A stretch of DNA of 64,000 bases from an uncultured Eubacteriales bacterium (GCA_900318495.1 ONLA01000008.1:33171-97170); one strand, 5' to 3'. Shown: positions 44,301-52,025, numbered from the stretch's first letter. The notes: generated by a model from the letters alone, not told the origin. Program-made: numbers and translations.

Positions 44301-44877
44301 CGTTCTCATCAAATCCGAATGCGTAAGCGGCTATTTCGGTGTTCGGGTTCGGAATTTCCGCTCCCGCGAGCGCTGTGCCCGCAAACGCCATTATTCCGAT
44401 AGTTTTAAGGCTTTCGGGCAGAATGACGCGGGATAGTTTTTTGCAGCTTAAAAACGCGCGTACGCCGATTGATGTAACGTTTTCCGGAACGGTTAAATTG
44501 ATGATGTTGGTGTTGGAAAACGCTTTTGCTCCTATGGACTGCAAGCTGTTTGGCAACGCAACGCCGTTTATGCCTCCGATATACGCAAACGCGCTGTCAC
44601 CGATGTGGGTTACGCCTTCTTTAATATCGAGATATTTGATTTTTCCGGAGTGTTGGAACCACGGAACAAAGGTACTGTCGTAATAATCAGCCATTGCTCC
44701 GCTGCCGCTGACGGTCAGTGTTTCGTTTTCGGAATCAAATGACCAGGTGCAGTCGCCGGTAGTGCCGCTTGTAGGGGCGTCGCCCGCGGAAGCTTCTGTT
44801 TGCGCCGCGTATGCCGTCACGGGTACAGCCGCGAAAATCAGGCAAACCGCGAGCAAAACCGCTATTGTTTTTTTCAT
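41365..44877 (-). CDS. Secreted BspA-type leucine-rich-repeat protein with C-terminal type I dockerin
   Basis: A 1170-residue extracellular protein. GGAGG precedes the ATG at 44877; the signal peptide is MKKTIAVLLAVCLIFAAVPV with an AYA-A cleavage site. About 50-200 holds BspA-like LRR units (IGDSAFAYIGG, IGAKAFSNTN, IGVRAFLSCK). The middle consists of four or five similar units of roughly 200 residues, each with a calcium-loop-like D-x-D-x-D segment and ending in a phrase such as FVMPNRDVTVTVSYK. The C-terminus is a dockerin with two repeats, GDLNGDGKVNITDATLLQRHL and DVNSDGKINISDVTQIQRIA (split here for length). Dockerins bind cohesins of cellulosomes or cell-surface scaffolds. Confidence 0.88.
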   Translation of the reverse strand: MKKTIAVLLAVCLIFAAVPVTAYAAQTEASAGDAPTSGTTGDCTWSFDSENETLTVSGSGAMADYYDSTFVPWFQHSGKIKYLDIKEGVTHIGDSAFAYIGGINGVALPNSLQSIGAKAFSNTNIINLTVPENVTSIGVRAFLSCKKLSRVILPESLKTIGIMAFAGTALAGAEIPNPNTEIAAYAFGFDENGNKAENFTITGYLKSTAQTYANSNGFKLIDIEGQKYAIGISMGRTFKAVTGEPVTKAREGERIMIEKRPDPGFNLTGYTSDDVTIEEVDGKFFFTMPNHSVIIYLDGSVSKPIEFDLSNQNSVTIDSKKYVYLIFDSTILSPYKTSNPSDGAYLFDLDRNGSDDIMIERYKVTRLSTASVKNIVSIRKEGAEYSPVNFIFGGNKISNARLYLELPEAGSSYNYETDQADVTGYNDNYTVEKAKWFNEWGIAPERFEPGQKYFAEITLRPKDGYAFVANTFVVVETPGDTYGISATVYDLDSNGDLHIKTDAVYIPGEAHAIHITGGIASKQENIHDSNHSACEARAGERIWVSVGTGNIPEGEYAVPNTIKYNSNDVIFRGEAQQYFIMPDEDVSVEITYETRKQTDGVMDFSNGEPYRAQTSGVYSEYVKSQSYGIYVLLFNLSKNHKSEWDSEYSKDIVKFDIDGDETFDVGNIDNEFFLLETSSLSSPSGQITLTFSREESIFFPMRSLEIIFAKPTAKKHTITVNNGIATSVPGDWNGEHRIYRAYPGERVYLFPDVSTWNSGDYAQQLTFDATSKDVGVSTEGEITFVMPDKNVTVDLTYKKGTLTDGVLDLREGSYKAKSDGNYAASEDYGMYFILQELSARCKSDLDPETYAFNFKFDIDNHGGYDISYDSSTQVYSLLPGNSLRPASGRITLMLPGSGYYTVPMHRITILLAGDDENQTKHKITVKNGLASSEKDSYDYLITSEYQGQEVFVLTDPAAVPDGKYIISKTVTSADVTVDGESFVMPNRDVTVTVSYKLGDQKPFTLDFSDNDIITVTDSQAFNGISNCLTEFTKNPKTEYDSELYADVSFFDVNGDGKYDVRQCEKDKTFYLLHHSLEGIISLSGNPAQNVNARYCPLTVIFSTHLKGDLNGDGKVNITDATLLQRHLADYSGYKLDTSNPNVLYAADVNSDGKINISDVTQIQRIAAQVH

Positions 44878-45001
44878 AAGCTTATCCTCCTTTTTGTTTA
44901 AAAATAGCACAAGATACTATCAAGATAATTATACCATAAAACACAAATTTTGTCATCATATTTATCAAAAATATATAAAATAAATATAATATATAAAATA
45001 A

Positions 45002-45025
45002 AACACGCGGTTTTAGCCGCGTGTT
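45002..45025 (-). terminator. Terminator of the kinase-protease operon, displaced by a MITE
   Basis: AACACGCGG and CCGCGTGTT pair over 9 bp with a 6-base loop and TTATTTTATA follows on the minus strand. It lies about 145 bp past the protease stop codon because family B element B5 sits between. Confidence 0.75.
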
Positions 45026-45035
45026 AATAAGCCTA

Positions 45036-45168
45036 ATACTAATTCCTGATAGAAAGTAGACTTATATTTTGCGAGGATATTTTTCGCAAGACAAGGCGAA
45101 GGACGCGGCAAGGCTGGCGCCTTGCAAGGAACCGCAAAGATTGGCTACTTTTTATTAGGTATTAGTAT
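45036..45168 (+). repeat. MITE family B, complete reference copy (B5)
   Basis: A 133-bp element with left end ATACTAATTCCTGATAGAAA and right end (read inverted) ATACTAATACCTAATAAAAA; the 24-bp ends differ at three or four positions. The interior has nested inverted segments such as GGCAAGGCTGGCGCCTTGC. No coding frame of note. Confidence 0.92.
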
Positions 45169-45171
45169 AAA

Positions 45172-46011
45172 TTATTGAATTATAACTGCTTGTTTAAACA
45201 GGTCGTTGTAGCCTGTGCGGAACTGCTCCTTGTTGTAGGTTATCGCGGTTCCGTGATAGGGATCCGCTTCGATAATTTGATTGTCGTCATAACCGATAAG
45301 CACCATACAGTGTTCGGGGCGCACCCAGTTTATGGGCTGACCGTCTGCTTCGCCGATGCTTACAACTTCGGATTGCAGACAGTCCATAATTCCCCAGACT
45401 ATCACGGGAATTCCTTTGTCTATATACGGAAACAGACTTTCAAGCTCGCGCCCGGAAATATCCTGAGCGGTTTTGCCGGAGCCTTTGTCCGCAAGGTATT
45501 TGTTAGCCGCTTCCGTAAGCACCGGAGCGTAGCATCCCCGGGAGTTTTCCTCGGTTCTCGGGTCGCCTACAAAAGCCTTTCTCGGATCGGTAACTCCGTA
45601 TTCTCCTTTGGTAAGATAATTGTCGGCGAGGTCAAGCTTGTCAGCGTCAAATCCCAGATAGTTGAGCAGCATTGTCAGCGAGGTGACCTCGCAGCCTGTA
45701 GGAAGCTCGGGAAGCTGGCTTATTACGCTGAAGCCTTTAATCAGCTTTTGCGGATTTGCTTCGGATTGCGGCTGAGTTTGTTTGGCGGCAGACGAGGGAT
45801 TTGCCGCAGATTTTGCCGCGGCGGTTTCCGGAGTCTGTGTGGTTTCGCTTGATTTGTTTTCGGAAGCATTGACTGTTTGGGCGGATGCTGTGCCTGACGC
45901 CGGTTCCGCTGAGCTTTTGCCGCTGACAAAGGGGATTACGGTAAACAGTGTAAATGTTATTGCAGCCGCGGTAACCGCCAGACATATTGATATTATTAAT
46001 TTGCTTTTCAT
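45172..46011 (-). CDS. Secreted or membrane-anchored C39-like peptidase
   Basis: A 279-residue protein. An N-terminal hydrophobic segment (about 5-30) exports or anchors it; a Ser/Ala/Thr/Pro-rich linker of about 60 residues follows. The C-terminal domain matches Peptidase_C39_2: catalytic Cys in LPELPTGCEVTSLTMLLNYLG, His in PEHCMVLIGYDD and Asp/Asn in IIEADPYHG. Such proteins cleave peptides outside the cell, although many have no known substrate. It begins 3 nt after the Ser/Thr kinase stop codon, so kinase and peptidase are one operon. Confidence 0.88.
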   Translation of the reverse strand: MKSKLIISICLAVTAAAITFTLFTVIPFVSGKSSAEPASGTASAQTVNASENKSSETTQTPETAAAKSAANPSSAAKQTQPQSEANPQKLIKGFSVISQLPELPTGCEVTSLTMLLNYLGFDADKLDLADNYLTKGEYGVTDPRKAFVGDPRTEENSRGCYAPVLTEAANKYLADKGSGKTAQDISGRELESLFPYIDKGIPVIVWGIMDCLQSEVVSIGEADGQPINWVRPEHCMVLIGYDDNQIIEADPYHGTAITYNKEQFRTGYNDLFKQAVIIQ

Positions 46012-46014
46012 AGT

Positions 46015-48027
46015 TTAATTACCGCCATACGGAGCAGCGTATTTGTCAGTGCTGAAAGCTTCTTTTAAAACATAACCTTCGTAGCTGCCGTATTTAACCT
46101 TGTAAAAATCGCCGTATTCGGAAATAAGTCTTACTGTTTCATAACGGTTAATAACGTAATAGTAATTATCGGGATTGTCAACGTGGTCGTCGGGATTTGC
46201 TGTTTTCCACAGATGAGCGTTGTCTGTAGCGATACAATAAAGTATTTTGCTGTTTGCGGAAGAACTGCCGGAGGTGTCGTTGCCCGTGCCGTAATAAAGC
46301 GGCGCGTTTTTGTCGGGGCTGAAGCACACGCTCCATACATATCCGGTAACACCGTTGTATTTAACCTTATAAAAGTCATTTGCCGTGTCCAGATATTCAA
46401 CCGGTTCACGTGATTTTATTGATAAAAGCTTGTTGCCGCTTTTGCTCGGCGCGTCTCTGAGAGTGGCGTCCTCGCTTGCGCAGCAGTACAGAATAGTCTT
46501 TGCCGCCTCGGTTTGCGCTTCTGTCGGGGCTTCGGTTTCGGCTTCCTGATAGCTGCCTATGTAAAGCGTAATTTTGTCGCCCTCGTTTACGGTTTTGCCG
46601 TTTGCCGGGGACTGCTCGATAACCTTGTTATCCTCCTCAAGCTTGTCCGTGGATTTGCTTACGGTTTCGTAATCAAGCTTTGCGCCGTCCAGAATTTTTA
46701 TAGCTTCGGTTCTCGTTTTTCCGCTCAGCTCGGGCACAACTACCTGAGCTTTAACGTCGTGGCTTTGGGTTTCGGCCGCTGTTGTTTCCGCTGTTGCGGT
46801 AACTTCGCTGTTTGTGTCATTTTTGTTTCCGAGTATGATGAACAAAACCACAACAGCCAAAATAACGGCTGTTGCCGCAACGGCTACTGCCGTTATAACA
46901 GGAGCTTTGCTTTGCTGAGGAGCTTGCTTTTGCGGTTGGATTCCGTTGACAGGTTTATCGCTGTTGTTTTTGTATGGGTCACTGTAAGAAATATTATCAG
47001 GCGGCGCGGCAGGAGGAATAAAGACGCTGTTGTTCGCGTTTACGGTGCGGTTGGCGTACGACGGCACGCCTGCGCCGTTGAGCGCGTTAACGGTCAGGCT
47101 GATAAGCTCGCCCATGCTTTGGCAGCGCTTGCCGCGGAACACTGACAGTCCGTACATAAGCACGGATTCCAGCGACGGAGAAATGTCAGCTCCCAATTCG
47201 GAAGGCGCTTTAAGCGAGTCAATGTGAGCGCGGTCAAGTCCGTTTTGCGGAGTAACGCCGGTAATGCACTTGTATATGGTTGCGCAAAGACCGTATACAT
47301 CGGTCCAAGGTCCCTGCTCTCCTGTTGAACGGTACTGTTCCTCGGGAGCGTAGCCCTGCTTCAGCATCACCGACATTTCCTTGCTTTGGCTTGTAAAATA
47401 GCGCGCGGAACCAAAGTCGGTAAGCGTAAGAACTCCGTTTGAGCCGTAAATGATATTGTCAGGGCTTATGTCGCGGTGGATAACCTGTTCGTCGTGAATG
47501 TGCTTCAGCGATTCCATTACGGGAAGCATAAGCCTGAAAATGTTATCGGCGGAAAACTTGCCGTGATGCTCCATATACTGCAAAAGGTTTTCACCGTCAA
47601 TATAATCCATTATTATGTAAGCGGTGTTGTATTCCTCAAAGTAGGTTTTAATGTTTACGACACCCTTTGAGCCGGAAAACTTCGCAATGCTTTGTGCTTC
47701 GCGCAGAAAACGCTCCTTGCCCTTTTCAAACGCTTCGGTTTGGGATTCGGTAGCGGTGTAAACATCGTTGCTTTGGGTGTTGTTTCGGTTGACGTTGCCG
47801 GAGGGGTAATATTCTTTTATTGCTACGCGCATTTTAAGGTTGGTGTCTCTGCCGATGTAAGTAATGCCAAATCCGCCTTCGCCAAGCGAATTTCCTACAA
47901 GATAATGGCCGTTAAGTACTGTTCCGGGAGTAAGATGGTGCACAATGCTGTCGGGTACGTTTTGCTTGCGGCAATACGGACACACAGTGTGCGTTTGAGC
48001 TTCCTTCATGCAGTTATAGCAATACAT
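46015..48027 (-). CDS. Serine/threonine protein kinase with zinc ribbon, PASTA and SH3-like domains
   Basis: A 670-residue transmembrane kinase. Residues 2-20 form a zinc ribbon (CYNC...CPYC). The kinase domain (about 38-300) has the glycine loop GEGGFG, VAIKEY with the ATP lysine, the catalytic VIHRDISPDNI and TDFGSAR. A proline/asparagine-rich linker, one membrane helix (about 390-412), one PASTA repeat (VVPELSGKTRTEAIKILDGA onward) and two SH3-like repeats outside follow. PASTA kinases sense muropeptides; only one PASTA and two SH3 units is unusual next to PrkC/StkP. GGAGG fixes the ATG at 48027. No PP2C phosphatase gene adjoins. Confidence 0.92.
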   Translation of the reverse strand: MYCYNCMKEAQTHTVCPYCRKQNVPDSIVHHLTPGTVLNGHYLVGNSLGEGGFGITYIGRDTNLKMRVAIKEYYPSGNVNRNNTQSNDVYTATESQTEAFEKGKERFLREAQSIAKFSGSKGVVNIKTYFEEYNTAYIIMDYIDGENLLQYMEHHGKFSADNIFRLMLPVMESLKHIHDEQVIHRDISPDNIIYGSNGVLTLTDFGSARYFTSQSKEMSVMLKQGYAPEEQYRSTGEQGPWTDVYGLCATIYKCITGVTPQNGLDRAHIDSLKAPSELGADISPSLESVLMYGLSVFRGKRCQSMGELISLTVNALNGAGVPSYANRTVNANNSVFIPPAAPPDNISYSDPYKNNSDKPVNGIQPQKQAPQQSKAPVITAVAVAATAVILAVVVLFIILGNKNDTNSEVTATAETTAAETQSHDVKAQVVVPELSGKTRTEAIKILDGAKLDYETVSKSTDKLEEDNKVIEQSPANGKTVNEGDKITLYIGSYQEAETEAPTEAQTEAAKTILYCCASEDATLRDAPSKSGNKLLSIKSREPVEYLDTANDFYKVKYNGVTGYVWSVCFSPDKNAPLYYGTGNDTSGSSSANSKILYCIATDNAHLWKTANPDDHVDNPDNYYYVINRYETVRLISEYGDFYKVKYGSYEGYVLKEAFSTDKYAAPYGGN

Positions 48028-48073
48028 AGTTAACCTCCTAAGGGTCAGAATTTCCCTGAAAATACACATAAAA

Positions 48074-48102
48074 ATTATATCACGAACAAATATCTGTGTC
48101 AA
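48074..48102 (-). promoter_or_regulatory. Sigma-A promoter of the kinase-peptidase operon
   Basis: On the minus strand TTGACA and TATAAT are 17 bases apart, 47 bases before the kinase start codon. Confidence 0.88.
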
Positions 48103-48107
48103 CAAAA

Positions 48108-48133
48108 ACGAGCCGGCTTGAAGCCGACCCGTT
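48108..48133 (-). terminator. Terminator of the Usp-like gene
   Basis: On the minus strand ACGGGTCGGCTT and AAGCCGGCTCGT pair with a very short loop, followed by TTTTTG. It lies right before the promoter of the kinase operon and insulates it. Confidence 0.7.
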
Positions 48134-48224
48134 TTTAGGAGAGATTATTTATATAAAAAGGAGATGAGAATAGATAGTTTATTTAAAATATACCTTCAAT
48201 TTAAAAATGTTCTTATAGTAATTG

Positions 48225-48632
48225 TTAAGCATTGTGCTTAATGCTGTAAACGGTTTTATCCTTGTCGACCAAGGATATTTCAACGTCGGGAGCTATCCTG
48301 TTTAGCTCAACAAGAAAGCTGTTGCTGTTTCCGCCGTCACGCAAGCCCGTTACAATTTTATGGATATTATTTTCGGTTACAAATTCTGCTGTCGCGTCGG
48401 CAGCGTCAACTCTGAATATGAACGTCATATCGGCGTCGGCTTCCTTTGCGGCAAGATTAAGATACTCAATCTGATCGCTGATTATGGTGTAATCGGCCTC
48501 CGGCCTTATTACCGTTAAAACTCTTAACTCGCAATCCTCTTCTATCGCAAGCTTTTTCGCGGCTTCAATCACACGGTCGCAATCATATTGGTTGCTTACA
48601 CAGGCAAGCACCGACGGCTTTGAACTGAACAT
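48225..48632 (-). CDS. Universal-stress-protein-like domain protein
   Basis: A 135-residue cytoplasmic protein with the alternating strand-helix pattern of the Usp fold: SVLACVSNQYDCDRVIEAAKKLA, ELRVLTVIRP, ADMTFIFRVDAADATAEFVTENNI and KIVTGLRDGGNSNSFLVEL. It resembles the Usp-like region next to the KdpD sensor domain, but no Kdp genes are here. The GxxGxGNS-type ATP motif is only partly kept (GLRDGGNSNS), so nucleotide binding is uncertain. AAGGAGGTG lies before the ATG. It is monocistronic. Confidence 0.7.
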   Translation of the reverse strand: MFSSKPSVLACVSNQYDCDRVIEAAKKLAIEEDCELRVLTVIRPEADYTIISDQIEYLNLAAKEADADMTFIFRVDAADATAEFVTENNIHKIVTGLRDGGNSNSFLVELNRIAPDVEISLVDKDKTVYSIKHNA

Positions 48633-48838
48633 CGGTTTGCACCTCCTTCCTTGACTGTGGCTATATAATACCCCCTGATTTTGAAAAACATATATCGGTA
48701 TTGTGAATTTATTGTGAAATTTAAAAAAATTAACGTAATATTTTTAAAAATCGCTTGTGAGTATTCAAGAGTAAAACTGAGATTTTAAAAGAATACAGGA
48801 GATTTTACCGAGATAAATTAAAAATTTTCAAAAAAGTG

Positions 48839-48867
48839 TTGACAACACGGTTTCTGTGTATTATAAT
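48839..48867 (+). promoter_or_regulatory. Sigma-A promoter for rplM-rpsI
   Basis: TTGACA and TATAAT are exactly 17 bases apart, a full consensus match, as expected for a ribosomal protein operon. Confidence 0.92.
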
Positions 48868-48901
48868 CATAAAGCACGACAAATGAACAGGAGGAATTAC
48901 T

Positions 48902-49330
48902 ATGTCAACATATTTAGCTAAGCCGACCGAAGTTGAGCGCAGCTGGTACGTAATTGATGCCGCCGGCAAACCCCTCGGCCGTGTTGCGGCTCAGGCGGCT
49001 GCATTGCTCAGAGGCAAGCATAAGCCCACATTTACTCCGCACGTAGACTGCGGCGACCACGTAATCATTATTAACTGCAAGGACGCTGTTCTTACAGGCA
49101 ACAAGCTTACACAGAAAAAGTGGCAGCGCCACACAGGCTACATCGGCCACTTAAAGGAAACACGTTATGACACTCTTATGGCAACAAAGCCCGCTAAGGC
49201 TATGGAGCTTGCCGTTAAGGGTATGCTTCCCAAGAACACTCTCGGCAGAAACGCACTTTTAAGACTCAGACTCTTTGAGGGTGCGGAACACAATCATCAG
49301 GCTCAGAAGCCTCAGATGCTTGAAGCTTAA
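48902..49330 (+). CDS. rplM: 50S ribosomal protein L13
   Basis: A 142-residue ribosomal protein. Family segments are [40 protein letters not shown] and [20 protein letters not shown] with the ending [11 protein letters not shown]. It binds 23S rRNA early in 50S assembly. AGGAGG lies before the ATG. It is followed after 17 nt by rpsI, the universal order. The sequence shows nothing unusual. Confidence 0.99.
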   Translation: MSTYLAKPTEVERSWYVIDAAGKPLGRVAAQAAALLRGKHKPTFTPHVDCGDHVIIINCKDAVLTGNKLTQKKWQRHTGYIGHLKETRYDTLMATKPAKAMELAVKGMLPKNTLGRNALLRLRLFEGAEHNHQAQKPQMLEA

Positions 49331-49347
49331 GAAGGAGGCAAAACAGT

Positions 49348-49791
49348 ATGTACGATAAGACACCTTATTTTTACGGTACAGGCAGAAGAAAAAGCTCTGT
49401 TGCAAGAGTAAGACTTTACCAGGGTACAGGCAAAATCACAATCAACGACCGTGACATCGACGATTATTTCGGTCTTGAAACTCTCAAGCTCATTGTAAGA
49501 CAGCCTCTGGCTCTTACCGAAACCGACGAAAAGTTCGACGTTGTATGCCGTGTTTCAGGCGGCGGCGTTACCGGTCAGGCGGGCGCAATCCGTCACGGTA
49601 TCTCCAGAGCTTTGCTCCAGTATGACACCGAAAACCTTCGCGGCAAGCTCAAGAAGGCAGGCTTCCTTACCCGTGACCCGAGAATGAAAGAGCGTAAGAA
49701 GTACGGTCTTAAGGGCGCACGCAGAGCACCGCAGTTCTCTGGGGAGCCTTGTTTTACTTCCGGTATTTTTGATATATCATATTGTTGCTGA
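49348..49791 (+). CDS. rpsI: 30S ribosomal protein S9 with a replaced C-terminal tail
   Basis: The first 131 residues are standard S9: [40 protein letters not shown] and [20 protein letters not shown], then QFS. Nearly all bacterial S9 proteins then end in Lys-Arg; here the frame continues with [16 protein letters not shown] before TGA. The Lys-Arg tail normally reaches the anticodon stem of P-site tRNA. The divergence point is at about 49740, and a restriction-modification pair follows, so the native 3' end appears displaced by insertion. Whether an intact second copy exists elsewhere cannot be seen. GGAGG lies before the ATG. Confidence 0.95.
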   Translation: MYDKTPYFYGTGRRKSSVARVRLYQGTGKITINDRDIDDYFGLETLKLIVRQPLALTETDEKFDVVCRVSGGGVTGQAGAIRHGISRALLQYDTENLRGKLKKAGFLTRDPRMKERKKYGLKGARRAPQFSGEPCFTSGIFDISYCC

Positions 49792-49828
49792 ACTTATCAA
49801 GAAAATCTAACGAAATCGTGAGATAGTC

Positions 49829-49857
49829 TTGAAAAAAATAACTATTAATGCTATAAT
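49829..49857 (+). promoter_or_regulatory. Sigma-A promoter of the restriction-modification genes
   Basis: TTGAAA and TATAAT are 17 bases apart, 38 bases before the methyltransferase start codon. Confidence 0.82.
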
Positions 49858-49895
49858 TGGATAAACCAGAATTAACCAAGATGTGAGGTGTTGTT

Positions 49896-51116
49896 ATGGC
49901 TGTTTGCTATAATAACTTATGGAAACTGTTAATAGACAGGAACATGAATAAAACCGACCTGAAAGAGGCGGCGGGTATTAGCTTTAATGTTATGGCTCGA
50001 ATGGGAAAAAACGAAACAATCTCTTTTGACAGCATTGAAAAAATCTGCACGGTGCTTGATTGTAATATCGGTGATATTATTGAGATTGTCAAGCCTAAAA
50101 AGGAACTCAAAAAACCGAAAACCATAGAATTATTCGCCGGCGCAGGCGGATTGGCACTTGGTATTGAACGTGCCGGATTTGATACGATTGGATTAATTGA
50201 GTTTGACAAGGATGCTTCTGATACATTAAGAACCAACAGGCCTGAATGGCGCGTCATTAACGATGATATTGCCAATATATCGTGTTTAGATTTGAAGGAG
50301 TATTTTAACCTTAAAGAAAGTGAACTCGATTTGTTATCGGGCGGCGCTCCCTGTCAGAGTTTTTCTTATGCAGGAAAACGCTTGGGATTGGAGGATGCAC
50401 GCGGTACATTGTTCTATCATTACGCTAAGTTTTTAGAGCAGCTGCAACCTAAAATGTTTCTGTTTGAAAATGTAAGAGGTTTGCTTACTCACGATAAAGG
50501 GCGTACATATAAAACGATTACCGATATTTTTGAAAGCACAGGATATACCATCCAAAGGAAAGTACTGAACGCGTGGGACTACGGTGTTGCTCAAAAAAGA
50601 GAACGTTTAATTACCATAGGCATCCGAAATGATTTGGTCAGTAAAATCCATTTTGAATTTCCGAAGCCGCATGACTATAAGCCGGTTTTAAGGGATATTT
50701 TGTTAGATTGCCCCGAGAGTGAGGGTACACCTTATTCGGAATATAAGCGTAAAATATTTGAACTTGTCCCGCCCGGCGGATATTGGAGAGATATTCCCGA
50801 GGATATAGCGAAAGAGTACATGAAAAGCTGCTGGTATATGGAAGGCGGCAGAACAGGTATTCTTCGCAGGCTGAGCCTTGATGAGCCGTCGCTTGCGGTT
50901 CTTACTTCGCCAAGTCAAAAACAGACAGACAGGTGTCATCCGTTAGAAGCACGTCCCTTTACAATTCGGGAAAACGCCCGCTGCCAAAGCTTTCCGGATG
51001 AATGGGTATTCAAGGGAAGTATCGGTTCACAATATAAACAAGTCGGTAACGCTGTACCTGTCAATTTGGCTTACGATATAGCTAAAGAAATAAAGAAAGC
51101 TCTGGAGGAAGTATAA
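49896..51116 (+). CDS. DNA (cytosine-5) methyltransferase with N-terminal helix-turn-helix
   Basis: A 406-residue protein. Residues 1-65 form a Cro/Xre-like helix-turn-helix (KTDLKEAAGISFNVMARMGK, SIEKICTVLDCNIGDII). The C5-methyltransferase motifs follow in order: I ELFAGAGGLALGIERAGF, IV GGAPCQSFSYAGKR with catalytic Cys153, VI LFENVRGL, VIII QKRERLITIG and X GNAVPVNLAY. The fused N-terminal domain is likely to repress its own promoter, a known control in some type II systems. GAGGTG lies before the ATG. The next gene overlaps by one base and is the cognate endonuclease. Confidence 0.95.
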   Translation: MAVCYNNLWKLLIDRNMNKTDLKEAAGISFNVMARMGKNETISFDSIEKICTVLDCNIGDIIEIVKPKKELKKPKTIELFAGAGGLALGIERAGFDTIGLIEFDKDASDTLRTNRPEWRVINDDIANISCLDLKEYFNLKESELDLLSGGAPCQSFSYAGKRLGLEDARGTLFYHYAKFLEQLQPKMFLFENVRGLLTHDKGRTYKTITDIFESTGYTIQRKVLNAWDYGVAQKRERLITIGIRNDLVSKIHFEFPKPHDYKPVLRDILLDCPESEGTPYSEYKRKIFELVPPGGYWRDIPEDIAKEYMKSCWYMEGGRTGILRRLSLDEPSLAVLTSPSQKQTDRCHPLEARPFTIRENARCQSFPDEWVFKGSIGSQYKQVGNAVPVNLAYDIAKEIKKALEEV

Positions 51117-51925
51117 TGTGGAATCTGAGTTTTATAAGTGAGGAAGATTTTACAAATCACGTCAAAGCAACTATTGGAAAATATGGCGAAAAACTCGAAT
51201 CCTTTGATTTAAAGCGGTTCAATAAAAATATCATTGACCCCATAAAGCTGATTTTTGATAAAACCGTTTATCAGGCGTCGTGGGAGCAAATCGTCGGTAA
51301 TGAGATTTTCAGACAAAGAGATAAATCCAACAACAATGATATCGGATATTTTCATCAGCGTATTTTCAACTACTTTGATAAATGCCATGTGCCCGATAAC
51401 GGCAAAGAAGGCGGCTGGGATGTAATATATGAGAATCCCGGCGGTATCACCTTGCCGGATTGTAGCGTTGTTCACAAGGTTTATGTCGAAATGAAAAATA
51501 AACACAACACGATGAACTCAGCATCAGCCGGAAAGACTTTTATCAAAATGCAACACCAGATACTAAACGATGATGATTGCGCTTGCTTTTTGGTAGAAGC
51601 CATTGCACAACGTTCTCAAAATATTAAATGGGAAACCACCGTTGATAAGAGAAAGGTTGGGCATAAACTGATACGCAGAGTAAGCATTGACCAATTTTAC
51701 GCTTTAGTCACAGGGCAAGAGGATGCGTTTTATCAGATGTGCATGGTGTTACCTTCGGTAATTGAAAAGGCGGTTAAGGACTTGGAAGGCAGTGTCGTTC
51801 CGCACGATACGGTTACAGATGAGTTAAAAAAGCTTGCGAGGGAGCAGAGTATTGAATCCGAGGATTTGGCTATTGCTATGGCGACGTATATGCTTGGATT
51901 TGGAAGCTACAAGGGCTTTGTGTGA
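51116..51925 (+). CDS. Type II restriction endonuclease, Eco47II/Sau96I-like
   Basis: A 269-residue endonuclease. The candidate PD-(D/E)xK core is Asp102 in GGWDVIYENPGG followed by Glu125 and Lys127 in VYVEMKNKHNTMN. The stretch KHNTMNSASAGKTFIKMQHQIL matches my recollection of the Eco47II family, whose members cut GGNCC; the specificity is therefore inferred. GGAGG lies before the ATG, which overlaps the methyltransferase stop codon (TAATG). It cuts DNA not protected by the partner. A strong hairpin follows. Confidence 0.85.
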   Translation: MWNLSFISEEDFTNHVKATIGKYGEKLESFDLKRFNKNIIDPIKLIFDKTVYQASWEQIVGNEIFRQRDKSNNNDIGYFHQRIFNYFDKCHVPDNGKEGGWDVIYENPGGITLPDCSVVHKVYVEMKNKHNTMNSASAGKTFIKMQHQILNDDDCACFLVEAIAQRSQNIKWETTVDKRKVGHKLIRRVSIDQFYALVTGQEDAFYQMCMVLPSVIEKAVKDLEGSVVPHDTVTDELKKLAREQSIESEDLAIAMATYMLGFGSYKGFV

Positions 51926-51950
51926 TTTTGCTGCAAAAACACTTGCATAA

Positions 51951-51991
51951 AAAAGAGGATACGATTCAACAAAAAAGAATCGTATCCTCTT
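51951..51991 (+). terminator. Terminator after the restriction-modification pair
   Basis: AAAGAGGATACGATTC and GAATCGTATCCTCTTT form a perfect 16-bp stem with a 9-base A-rich loop. It may be the original rpsI operon terminator or belong to the insert. Confidence 0.88.
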
Positions 51992-52025
51992 TATCTTGCG
52001 ATAAATAATTACAAATAAAGCAAAC

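Noticed and set aside
46015-48105. Start of the kinase at the upstream in-frame codon at 48105
   Set aside because: That stretch contains the consensus promoter, and GGAGG precedes the ATG at 48027.
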